DNA of 64,000 nucleotides from Moniliella sp. 'wahieum'. Its lineage: Eukaryota; Basidiomycota; Moniliellomycetes; Moniliellales; Moniliellaceae. A model generated the notes under the pieces. It was given only the letters and a program-made list of their open reading frames with translations. It was not told the DNA's origin and did no database searches. The stretch lies in assembly GCA_003971905.1 (NCBI GenBank), contig RSEE01000030.1, forward strand, positions 630,001 to 694,000, given 5' to 3'. Shown in pieces: positions 9,960 through 20,600 of this stretch. A program made the position numbers and the translations under genes. Numbering within the stretch: the first letter of the stretch is position 1; each line of letters opens with the position of its first letter.

Positions 9960-12527
9960 GGAACAGGGAATGGCTATCCTCCACCGTCTCCTGTTTGGGA
10001 ACAGACTAGATTTTGATTGGCACAGCTGCTCTCCCGTGTCTTGTATTTGGTAGTCAGGAAAAGATGAAGCGCTGGGAAGTGGAATTTGGAAGTGACGCTA
10101 TGTTGTTGCTGTGTGAGAGCTGAAGCGCTTTGTTAGCCTTGCACATGGGCCGTAATGGCACTGACAGATTGTCAAGGCAGTCATGCCTGCCCGTCCACAG
10201 TGTGGTAACTAAATTATAGACGAGGAGAGTTTTGAACACCATCAGTTGGTGTTCCACACGGTATTTCGTCCCACGGAAGGTTAAGGAGTAAGAGATGTGG
10301 TTTCGTTCCGCCGACCTAATGGCTGTAGACAGTGACTGATGAAAGAGCCTGTGGACGAAGCGTTTCCCCTATCGCGCCACAGAAAAGAAAAGAGAGTTAT
10401 AATGGACGGGGGTTGGATACTAAGTATAGAAGGACGCAAAATAAGTACAAAACAAACAAAGTATGATATAGTTCCCCGCCATTCATCAAAACGCTTACTG
10501 TATTAGGCATGATCCTATGGAGGTATCGGGTCTACCAGCAGTACTAAGAGGAGTGTGAAAATTCAATGGGCTAATGCTTTATGGTCGTTGTGGACTGACT
10601 GACGGCCTGGAAGTTGAACAACATATATACTCTCTCCACAAGAAGTCATGGTCCCTTAGACCTGCGGGGCTTGGTTCGAGTTGCTTTCGTACGACCGAGG
10701 TCATCCGTACGTTGTTTGGATTTACTTAGCCGTCTGCCTTCATATCCTGTGTCGAATCACTTCTGATATGCCTTTTGAAGTGAAATGCAAACAATCTCTG
10801 AACTGAGTCTTTGCTACCTGTGACGCGCTCTCCCCATATACTGTTCTCGTTTTCCTGGAAAATCTGCCCAGTTCTGTGTGTGTTTTCGGCCCTGGGCTAT
10901 TGTAGTCCTGTGGGTGAGTAGTATGGGAAGTTTTCCCCTCTTCGACCATCTGTGATCTTTGCAACAGATTAGAAGATGCGACGCTCGCCTCCCTCTCCCC
11001 GTTTGCTTCGGCTTTATTAGCGTCGTCGCATTCTTTTACAGATCGTGCCTGTATGGCTCTTGAGACAGGGTCTTTGTTCCTTGTCGTCGACGTTTCAGTC
11101 TCGAGTGTGTCCTCTTCGTCGTATATACATATGGATATTCGTTTTGATCCTATACTCACGCCCGCTTCACGGCATGCCATCCATATTATTGACCTCGTGG
11201 ATAGTGGTATACCGCAGGGAGTTGGGTATTCTCCAATGCCAAATCCGACACTACAGAGTCGACTTTTTGTTCCAATGACTAGTGATAGGACATGACCGCA
11301 TGACCGACTCTGCCTGCGTCGCTCTTTCCCAGACAATCATTTAGGACCACGCGCCACGGACTACCGCGGGGCGTTTACAGTCGTGCCCGACACGGCGTTT
11401 TTGATGCGAACCGACGTCTCGATTAAATGGGCCTCATCTTCCCTCCTCTAGCTCCATTGCGATGCCAGGAGTGTTGAACGTTCAGCATGGATCTGCCTTG
11501 TATATGGAGTCTGTTCACCTCCAAGAAAATCCCCCAAAGTGAATGTGGACCCCTACGACACGCCTCTCAATCCCAAGTCTGTCCATGACAACCGCAGGGT
11601 GAAGCCCACATGACGATTCTACTAGCAACAGGCCACAGATCCACGTCAGAGAAGCGCCCGTGAAGAGGCGTCTTACGCTTCTCTTGTCGGTCAAAGAAGA
11701 AAAGCGCCTTGTTGGCCGGGACCATTGACTCTCCGCTCTTTGATTATGCAGATTGTGCCACAGATAAGAAGAAGTGCCAAAGGCAGTATAAATTCCGACC
11801 ATTGATGTGGAATTTCGATGATTGAACGTGGCTCAGGCTGAGCGGCTCAGGGCTCAGGCTGAACGCTTCAGCGCTGACACATCTGATGTGATCGGATGAG
11901 ATCTACGGCACACAGTTCATCGATGAACGATCATCTCGAACATCGACCCTATCTACGCCATAGAACTGTAAGGTTACAAGATCGACCGGGGCGCTTGTGT
12001 TACTATACACAAGCACACATGCGGGATGAACGGGTCGGTTTAGGCGCAGCATTTCCTCGTCCCTGCCTTAAAAGCTCTTTGAATGATATGGTTACAGTAT
12101 AGGGATCCTATAGGCCCTATATGCTCCCAGATTACAGCTGCTTTAGAAGCTCTCTGGAATAGAGGAGGGAGCTACGGCATGTGAAGGGGCTATAGATAGG
12201 ATGCCTATGGGGCATTTGGAGCCTTACTATATATATACTGACTCTCTTTTCCTACAGGGCACACGGGAGATAATTTTATCGTTTGCAATCATGACATATT
12301 CAGCAGTAATCTAGTGATCATCCTCTTATGTTCCTTCTTCCTTGTATTTTTCCTCCGAAGCCGAGAAGCGTTTTTTACATAGGGTTGTTCGAACCCCTGT
12401 TTCTCCAGGGGCTGCATTGTATCAGGCCTCAGCACGCCCTCGGCCCTCAGGGGCCTTAGGCATGCATCTGAGGTTTGGGAGGGGCCCCCTCTGAAGCGCG
12501 AGTAAAGGTATCAATGTCTTTTTCACG

Positions 12528-12842
12528 TCAAAACGCGTCTTCAAAAACCTGATGCAACAACGCCATTGCCGCCGGTGCATTATTGCGCTTTACTTCTTCA
12601 TACAGTTTCTCGGCCCCAAAACACTTGACGAGTTCCATCGATCTGGCAGAGGTTTCCATTTGGACAGCGAGTGGAGTTTTCGGAGTGGGGATAAGCGCAT
12701 AAACGCAGATGCGGGTATAACATGACAGATCGTCGCAGGATAGAAGAGGATATTGCGTGTAATAACCGTGTGTATAACCATTTACACTCGGGATGTACTC
12801 CTGTGGTTCGGTTGGTTGCGGGGGTAGACAAATGGTAGCCAA
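12528..12842 (-). CDS. Small orphan ORF in the gene-poor island
   Basis: A 104-residue frame with protein-like composition, unlike the noise around it. It has a Tyr/Cys-rich middle (YTHGYYTQYPLLSC, CYTRICVYALIP) and a C-terminal half that would form an amphipathic helix (MELVKCFGAEKLYEEVKR). No signal peptide, membrane segment or known motif is present. An overlapping frame at 12598-12918 could be its upstream part if one base is missing. I do not recognise it, and chance cannot be excluded. Confidence 0.3.
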   Translation of the reverse strand: MATICLPPQPTEPQEYIPSVNGYTHGYYTQYPLLSCDDLSCYTRICVYALIPTPKTPLAVQMETSARSMELVKCFGAEKLYEEVKRNNAPAAMALLHQVFEDAF

Positions 12843-13422
12843 TTGCGCCGCGCCCTATGGAACCCTCCTGCAATGGTTTAGGTGATTTCCAGGTGTGGAG
12901 CAGTTGTCGCAGAATCATGAATCACACGTGACGCGCGTGACATTGGGATTAAAGGGCCCTGGAGGCGGAGGGGTGAGGCTGAGGCCGAGGGGGCTCAGCT
13001 GATGCGCTGCTCAGCGCTCAGCCTGAGCGCTCAGGCTGAGCGCTGATGCATGCTGGATGTCCATGCTAGGGCTATTAGCTGTGGCGGTGTGTGGCGTGGA
13101 ACACGTGAAGAAAAAGTGACATGCTTATCATTGCCAAGCACTAATTTCCCGATTCACGAGTGCCTGTACCAAGGCGCAAGGGTACCCTAGGGTGCACCCT
13201 GACGCACCGGCGCTACAAGCTGCAGGCCTTGCGCTGGTGTGACGTGTATGATAGGATCGATGGTCGAGCTAGTCGCAGATCGATACAAAGATGTTCCGCA
13301 CACGCAGGCACCTAATAGTCACTTGTCGCATGGCCCACGCGCCCTAGCGGACAGCGGGGAGCCGGTACAGCAGCCACCGCGCGCGGGTTGCGGTCGGTGG
13401 TTACGACCACCGGCCTAACTCG

Positions 13423-13479
13423 GTTTCAACGTTCAACGTTCAACACGTTCAACGTCAACGCGTCAACGTTCAACGTTCG
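13423..13479. repeat. Imperfect TTCAACG heptamer array
   Basis: About seven imperfect copies of the unit TTCAACG (with GTCAACG and GCGTCAACG variants), 57 bp long, inside the gene-poor island. Confidence 0.85.
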
Positions 13480-13579
13480 TTTTCGTCACTTAGTCACTGG
13501 GGCACGCAGCAAAATGGAGTTAGTCGGGCAGGGTGAAGCAGGGTGCCGGCCGATGGCCGGTTACCGGTTACGGTGACTT

Positions 13580-13605
13580 TTCAAGCTTCAAGCTTCAAGC
13601 TTCAA
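13580..13605. repeat. GCTTCAA heptamer array, arm of an inverted pair
   Basis: Three to four perfect tandem copies of the unit TTCAAGC. They are the reverse complement of the larger array at 13686-13738, so the two could pair as a hairpin across an 80-bp spacer. Confidence 0.9.
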
Positions 13606-13685
13606 CTCCTGAGCTTGAGAGCTTGAGCACTCAGGCTGAGCCCTTGAGCTTGAAGCTTGAAGTTTGACGCTTGAGTTTGGAGCTA

Positions 13686-13738
13686 GAAGCTTGAAGCTTG
13701 AAGCTTGAAGCTTGAAGCTTGAAGCTTGAAGCTTGAAG
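13686..13738. repeat. TTGAAGC heptamer array
   Basis: About seven perfect tandem copies of the unit TTGAAGC, the inverted partner of 13580-13605. A diverged TTGAAGCTTGAAG copy lies in the spacer near 13647. Confidence 0.92.
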
Positions 13739-14651
13739 TGAAGAAGAGTGGAGCCGAGACACGCGGGTGCACTGGACCGCCATGTGGCTTTCGTTCTTAC
13801 CTGCCCAGGCGCTCAGGCCCCTGACCGGTGACCGGTGACTTGACTCAGGCCTGAGAGTCTGAAAGCTGCTACGTACACGATGCTCGACGATCGATATGTC
13901 GATGAAGCAGAGCCAAGCCGTGCACACCACAGCGTCGGTCTGGGGCTGTCTAGGGGGCATGGTACAGGGCATCGTAGAAACTAGTAAGCCTGATAGACCC
14001 TGGTCTAGGCCATCGTGCTGTCGGAGTAGAGAGTAGTAGTGTGGGGTGATTAAAAGGTGATCAATGATTAATGACTAAGGTCGGTGTGATTCACAGTGAT
14101 TCGTGACTATAGGTCACAATCAGATGGGCTTGCCCCGACAGAAGGACAGCACTGCGCCCGAGTACACTGGCAACAGAATCGAAGAAGATGTGCAAGACGG
14201 CAAGCCAGCAAGCCAGCAGCGGTGGTAACCGAGAACTGAGAGCCTATAACCGGCAAAGTGTTATGGTAGACCAGGGAGAGCGGTTATAGTGACTGTAGGG
14301 TAGAGCTAGTCAAGCAATCAAGCTTCAAGCTTTAAGGTGAGCCTCAGGAGTGAGCCTCACTGCTGTGACCATCTCAAAAAGCAGTCATATGCATCTTCCC
14401 CGCAGCCATGGAAACCCTATCCTGGGCACCCCGTCGGCTTAGAATTCGGCCGCCACACGCATTCGCCAACACTTGTATCACTGTGCACCTAACCAGAACC
14501 CGCTAAGAGCTAAGACCTTCCAAAAGTATGTAGTTGCATCTCAGTTTTGTTACAAGACCAGAATAAACGAGAAAAGACTTATAGATTTGTGACCACAGAC
14601 CCATACCTTCACGACTTCACCCCCCCGTCTCTACCCCCAACCACCACCACC

Positions 14652-15939
14652 ATGCCAAGTGTGGCTCATACCACTGGCTATATCGTCATTGGCTCTACAT
14701 CAACCTCATCCTTTTTGGCGTCACCATCTGCCAGCTATGGCTGCTCTGGACGCGGTTTGTCCGTGACCCCTGGGGTCTCAAGCTTGTTGTCGCTTTGGTG
14801 GCTATGGCAGAGGTGGCCAACACAGTGTGTGGGTGTATCGCTTGTCGGACTGGCTCGTAACTCACTATGGCGAGATAGAGTACCTGGCCAACATTGGTCG
14901 CAGCTACATTGGTTCGATGCAATCGGGCGCCATTAGCGCCTTCATTGTCGAATGCTTTTTGGCTTGGAGGATCCAGAGTTTGCGCCACCAGTGGTACCTG
15001 ACTGCCGTTATTGTCTTCTTTGCCATTGGCGGCCTAGTGGGATCGATTGCGACGATGATCGGCTGTTCAATCTCAAGGGCTTTGATCGCCTCAGTGTCAT
15101 CCAGCCCGCCATCTTGGTTTGGAGCTGTGTGGTGACATGCGACCTGATGGAGACCGTAGCGCTGTACGCCACTCTCCGTCGAGCCCTAACCGGTTTTGCC
15201 AATACCGACACGCGCATCACTGAACTCAAAAACTTGATCCTTCAAACCTCGGTCCTGACTATGATCTGTGACTTGTGCCACCTGCTTATTGTGGCCTTTG
15301 CAGTAAGTGCTGCACCCTCCCCCGACCCCCGTTTTGCCCTTGCGGCGCAGCATTAGGCCTTCAATTCTGACCTGTCCTCTTATACTTTTCTAGCCTGACT
15401 CGGAACTGCATTTGATGTTCAACATCATCTCACCCAAACTGGTGAGCAATGCGCTCTTGTCCACCCTTAACACACGCCGCGCACCGCAAGAACTGATTGG
15501 GCAAGAAACGGAGCATCCCGCTCCACGTCGAAGCTTGTGCGGGCCGATCAGTTGGAAGAGCGTGTCGGGCCCAGAGTGGTTTTCAAAGCCATTCCGGTCA
15601 TCCCGCCACCCCACAGCACGTACGGAGAACCAGGAAAAATCGAGCTCCTTCCCCATGCCATCCCTCTTTCCTATGTCGCAACGGGATCCCGCCCCGGGTG
15701 CCGGAACTGTGCACATCACCACCATTCAGGAACAGTTTGGGCATTCTTCCTTCCAATTGGAGCCCGACCTCGAGCCCAGTGATGGTAGGCGGCCAACCGA
15801 TGAAAAGAAGGAAGGGGACGATGCCAGTTTCAATTTCAACCTCAGCCCCGCCCGACAATTCGCCTCCCATACGCCTTCGCGTCGGTCCAGCTCGGCGGGG
15901 AGATCGCATAAGAGTTTCCAGCTGGGTTCCCAACCATAA
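14652..15939 (+). CDS. DUF6534-type seven-helix membrane protein, copy A
   Basis: Integral membrane protein of the basidiomycete DUF6534 type, whose function is unknown. In order: hydrophobic N-terminal helices (ICQLWLLWTRFVRDP, VALVAMAEVANTV), WLVTHYGEIEYLA, GAISAFIVECFLAWRI, TAVIVFFAIGGLVGSIATM, ILVWSCVVTCDLMETVALY, then the family signature TDTRITELKNLILQTSVLT and, after an intron (15303-15393), PKLVSNALLSTLNTRR. A Ser-rich cytosolic tail follows, with VHITTIQEQF shared with copy B. Compared with copy B the frame is broken at 14693 (CC to C), 14841 (CC to C) and near 15075; all are single- or few-base losses and are treated as consensus error. It is an isolated gene inside the gene-poor island. 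Confidence 0.82.
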
Positions 15940-17845
15940 TCGGTCTCCCACCCCATATACCGTTTCCGCGTCCTCATTACCACTTCTGCGACGCGCTCCT
16001 TGATCCCAGTTCTGCTCCTGGCCTGGAGGCCTGAACGAACACCAACCGACTCGTATCCGCTCGTTACCTTTTATGCTCCTTCGCACCTGACTTTCCTTCG
16101 AAATCTCCGCTTTCGTCCCCGTTCTATACTCCTTCATCCTACCAAATCTTCGCCATCTGTGATAACCCTGCTAATCTACCCCTTCCCTCAGACCCGTTCG
16201 TCTATATCTGCTCTGGGCACATTCCCCGGGGCGGCTGCTTCCTCTGCTTCCAAACCCGAGGATCGCCTCACCAGAAGCTCATGGGGGTTAATAGGCAAAG
16301 CCCATACAGCCCCCAATCGTAAGACGAACGTGACGACAGATCACGAACCGAAGACAAGCAATAGGAAAGGAAAGAAACTGCAGGTATGCTCCTGGAAGAG
16401 CGGCCGAGTCGACCGGGGCGCATCCCAGCACACCTCAGCATCATGGTGGAGCAGATGGGTTGACTGTTGCAGGGATGTTTCGAAAATTTGTCATCACAAG
16501 CGGAAGAATATTACTTGTATACCACACCCCCTCGCGCCCCGGCAGCTAAGGATGGCCAATCGGGACGGGAGAGCAGGAATAATAAGAGTGGTCGGAGTGA
16601 AAGAGCGTGGCGGTGGACTGTTGAACTAGTGGGTGGTAGTGGGTACAACATTGTCCCGGGTCGTTACCGAGTATAGAGAACACCGAGGGAAATCGAAGTC
16701 TACAACAAGGTGCGTACTTTATATAAATGCCGGTCACAAAACGGGGAGACTCTCGTCGACGGTGTTTAACGCCCGACGGTGCTTTTGAAGAAGTGATAGG
16801 TAGGAAGATATCTCCGGCTTGTTGCCGTCTCACGATCTCATGTTCCTTCTGTCCCATTGTTATCCTTTTATCCCCGCGTTACGCCCATCTCTGCCCGAAG
16901 GACTTCCCCGCAATAGCTATTTCGGCATCCATTCACCGTGTGGCTGACGTCCGTGTATTGGGTCTCCGGTCTAGGATCTAAAGGGGCTTTTGTTGAACTG
17001 ACCACATGAGTATAATGAGTACACGATCCGAACACGTACGTGTAAATCATCACACAGTTAATGGGCTTTTTTGGAGACTAGACGATAGCCTACATGACTA
17101 TGCCGTATCCCTTCCGCCGTAGTAGTAGTAGACGTGTGAGCTCTGTTCAATTATTAGGGTCTCACGCGTTCAGATAGAAGAAGGTACATGTGTCTTGTTC
17201 CTTTGGTTCGTTATACCTCGGTGTCTACCCTCCGTCAGGCCTCAGGGCGATTGAGATCCAGGTTCAAGAACACAGTTGCCGCGTGTTGAATGGACGATGG
17301 AGAGGCCAATGTCGATGACGATGACCGGCGCGGGTTCATCTCGTACAGAGTACTGTTGGGCCTGAGGGATACGATATCTATATCATTGAAGAAAAGTTTG
17401 ATGCTGACGATGAAGATGGAGGAACAACGTGTCAATACACATCGAGCTGTTCTGTAGTTGTGTGTGTTGGACTGTTCTCTTTGGTTCCGCGGCGTTCAAC
17501 CTCACCACGACGCCTACAAAAAGGGATCAGACCGCTGGCTGATGTTCGGATGTCCAAGCTAACGTTTCAAGTGCAATGTACGTTCAGTGATACATGCTTG
17601 ACGTTTAACGAATTTAACGTTTAACGTGTAACATGCGCATGTAACACGCTAATCAAAACTCTGACGCCTGATGATTCGATGATATATGATAGGTGGCTTG
17701 CTGTGATTACGATTAACAAGGTAGCCAGTAGTGGATCAGATGCGTGTGCAAAGAAAGGCTTTGCACGCCACAGAGGTATTCTGGACGTAATGCATTACGT
17801 GTAATCAAAATCCGGAATCGACATAAGCCCGCGTAACCAGTTAAT

Positions 17846-18085
17846 GATCCTGGTTACCCAGCGATGTCCTAAGTGCAGTTATGCAGTGGTAAAGACAGGA
17901 GCTGGGTTGAACTTCAACGTTGAACGTTGATCGATCTTGATCGACTTAATCCCACAGACTAAGGATCAGAAGAAGAAGGAGAAGGGAGAGTGGCACTAGC
18001 CAGGGGGTAAGGATACTGGCGTGGTGCCCAGATGAGTAAGATGGTCAGGAGTGCCGCGGAGGTGGCTGGCCCATAGGACCCTGGT
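17846..18085 (+). repeat. Diverged direct repeat, copy 1
   Basis: Shares, in the same order and orientation as 20396-20600, the anchors GATCCTG, GATGTCCTA, GACAGGAGCT, AGAAGAAGGA, GCACTAG, TGGTGCCC, TCAG-AGTG and ATGGCTGGCCC or GTGGCTGGCCC. Spacings vary by a few bases, so it is an old dispersed repeat or the remains of an element. Confidence 0.7.
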
Positions 18086-18174
18086 CAACAGATCTAAGAT
18101 CTAAGCCACTAGTTACATATCTGTGCACCCTTGCCACAAAACCCCGAACTATGTAATGGTCCTAGGCCCAATGT

Positions 18175-18694
18175 CTATATCGCTGCATAATCCTCTGGCT
18201 TATGATCGATGATCGCGCGGAGTTTGCGTTGCGGCTGGCTTGTGGGACAGCCACTGACTGTGTGGGCGTGTATTCCGTTTTGGCCACTAAATATTAATAC
18301 TTCGCCTTCCTTTGGCGGCCAATACTTCTCATTCTGAGGAGATAAGCCATAGGACCCCCTTCTCATCGGGAGGAGCAAGGTTGGTAACCGATAAGACCGC
18401 GGCAATGCTTTTCAGCACACAGTGCGCCGTAAGCTGCACCTCACTTCTACGAGGCGAAGGCGCCATAGGCCTCGAATGATCCTGTTTTTTCTCGAACAAA
18501 CTTTGATCTGTTGTAATAGGGGGGCCGCATAGCCCTTTCATCTCATCAGGGCTCAGCGAGAGGCAATTATCAAAAGCCCAAGGAGGTGAGTCAAACGGAA
18601 TATTCCTGATGAGTGTGTGCTGGGTGTGGCACATGGAGGAGAGTAGTGTGGCAAAACACTGGTATAGCTCAAGCCCCGGTTCCCTTCGGCGCAT
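18175..18694 (-). CDS. Unidentified ORF pair joined by a G-run
   Basis: Two overlapping minus-strand frames read as one protein if the GGGGG run near 18356 is miscounted. The first part includes SPPWAFDNCLSLSPDEMKG and SEVQLTAHCVLKSIAAV. The second ends in YWPPKEGEVLIFSGQNG, then IHAHTVSG and RKLRAIIDHK before the stop. The final His-rich turn followed by an Arg about ten residues later is weakly reminiscent of the C-terminal half of 2-oxoglutarate/iron dioxygenases, but the first His/Asp pair is not identified. It is the only plausible gene in the right part of the island. Confidence 0.33.
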
Positions 18695-20395
18695 GCCTTT
18701 CGATTTTCCTTCCTATATGGAAGGCCGTAGCAATATTATCTAAACCCGCTGTAGATCATAGTACGCCTGTGCGCCTTATGTCTCTAGTCTCTTCTACAGA
18801 GTGAACAAGCGATAGTAGCGATAGCAGCTGACAAAAAAGGGACAAAAAAGGGATGGCCGCGGGGTTGTTGATGCTGATGGGACACTGAAGATTCCATAGG
18901 CCACTGATGATGGATAATATAGTCATGCGGGCTTTGACGCTCAGGGCTGTTGTAAAGAAGCCCCCTGAGGCCCTGAGGACTCAGCCTGAGTGTCGTCTCG
19001 GGAGATGCGTGATGGCACGTAGCACTACTCAGCCTCACGTGAACGTCCTGAATTGTAGCCTCTCTCGTGTAGCTGCTGAGACTTATTCTCTTCTCCTCTA
19101 TCTCTGTCCCTCCCTTCATCTTTCCTCCTCTTCCATCTCTGCTACCGGCAGTACTTCGGTCACCTCTTCAGCAACCAATCCCATTTTGTGGAACTTCTGT
19201 TAACTCTGAACTGCTCCGTCGCATCAGGAGTCAGTCATAGCAATAGTAAAGCTCTCAAGAACGATATTTAATGATCGATAAGACGATAAGATAATGGAGA
19301 AGAGGCAAGAACTCCAGGCATCCGTTTCCGGTGACCACCACAAGTGGTCCAGAGCACCCATCAGTCTTGGATAACATGTGGCCCGACTCACTTAGTGTAT
19401 CGTCCGCAGTGTATCAGTCCGGTACATTCGGCACCTTCCACGGGGTGGGGGGGGTTCTGGCGTTTCTTGAGTCTCCCGGATATATTAGCTATCTTCTCTC
19501 CTTTTTGTAACTCCTCAGAATACCAGTTCCATTACATATCTCGCCAACCCTGCTATATGACTTAGGTTTATGACAGTCTCGTTTGTTCTCCCCCACAACT
19601 TCTCTGTGAAGTCGCAGCCCTTTGAAACCCCAATGGCACTAAGCCAACTAAATATCTCGGAGCATCGGTCCGACAGCAGATGTACACCATAGTATGTGGT
19701 GCATCATTTTCCATCTTATTAACCCGCCGCAATTGTTTTGCCCCTCTCTTCCTTCCCAACCACCATTCTATCCATTGAATTCTATCCATATATGGTATGC
19801 GCTTGGAGAAGACAGCAAAGCAGGAAAGACATATAAGCTGAACTCCTCAGGAGAACGTTCTCTAACTCTCACCAGCGGTCTTGAAGAGAGGGCGTATCAA
19901 CGTATAAATTGCTTGTTTGCATATGTCAGTTTGGTGGAGTGAAAAAGGCGTAAAAGAAAACGCACCATTTCGCACAGTCGGAGACATTGCAGTCAATGCA
20001 TGCCATACCCCATTCCATCAGAAATTTCCATTGCTATGCCTCAGACTCCGTCGATTCGGCTTTACGGGTATAAGGGGCGTATGGCATGTGATGATATAGT
20101 AAGAGAATTACAATCGGGAACTGCGACGGGGCGGTCTATAGGGAAAGTTAGACATATGGAGAGGGATGAGTATTAGCGTAAAGGGATGAAGAACCAAATA
20201 AGGAAAAGCCTGGTGCTGGGGGATAATTGTCGGGAGAAGTACGGCTTCGGGACGGCAGAGGCGATTTGGTTTTTGTGCCGTTTGGACCACACCCACCGAT
20301 TGACCGCCGTTCTCCATAATCAGAACCCAGCACCCACAGTGCGTCCCCCCCGCTCAGGGCAACGCCGTAATGCATAAACTTTTTTTCATTATAAA

Positions 20396-20600
20396 GATCC
20401 TGATGGTTCCCCGGAGATGTCCTATAAGCGCAGGTACGCAAGGTGAAGGGAAGACAGGAGCTCGGCTGAACCCGGACTGAGGAAGAGAAGAAGAAGGAAT
20501 AGCACTAGTAGCGCAGAGGTGATAGGGATGGCATGGTGCCCGCATGTGTAAGAAGATCAGAGTGATATTGAAGATGGCTGGCCCTCAGACCCTTTTGGTC
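20396..20600 (+). repeat. Diverged direct repeat, copy 2
   Basis: Partner of 17846-18085; the shared anchor words are listed there. It is about 2.5 kb downstream in the same orientation. Confidence 0.7.

Larger units (their letters stand above)
9960..14651. other. Gene-poor, AT-richer island, left part
   Basis: There is no conserved gene in about 4.7 kb, and base composition is visibly less GC-rich than in the flanks. It contains heptamer arrays (13423-13479, 13580-13605, 13686-13738), palindromic CTCAG-x-CTGAG words (11832-11842, 13017-13027, 13030-13040, 13630-13640) and an AT-rich TATATATA tract near 12228. A 198-codon minus-strand frame at 10740-11336 and a small frame at 12528-12842 are the only sizeable ORFs. 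No transposase, reverse transcriptase or LTR was seen. Confidence 0.6.

Noticed and set aside
10740..11336. 198-codon minus-strand ORF in the island
   Set aside because: No motif, no membrane or signal segment and an opposite-strand frame of similar quality; a frame this long is not improbable in 64 kb at this GC content.
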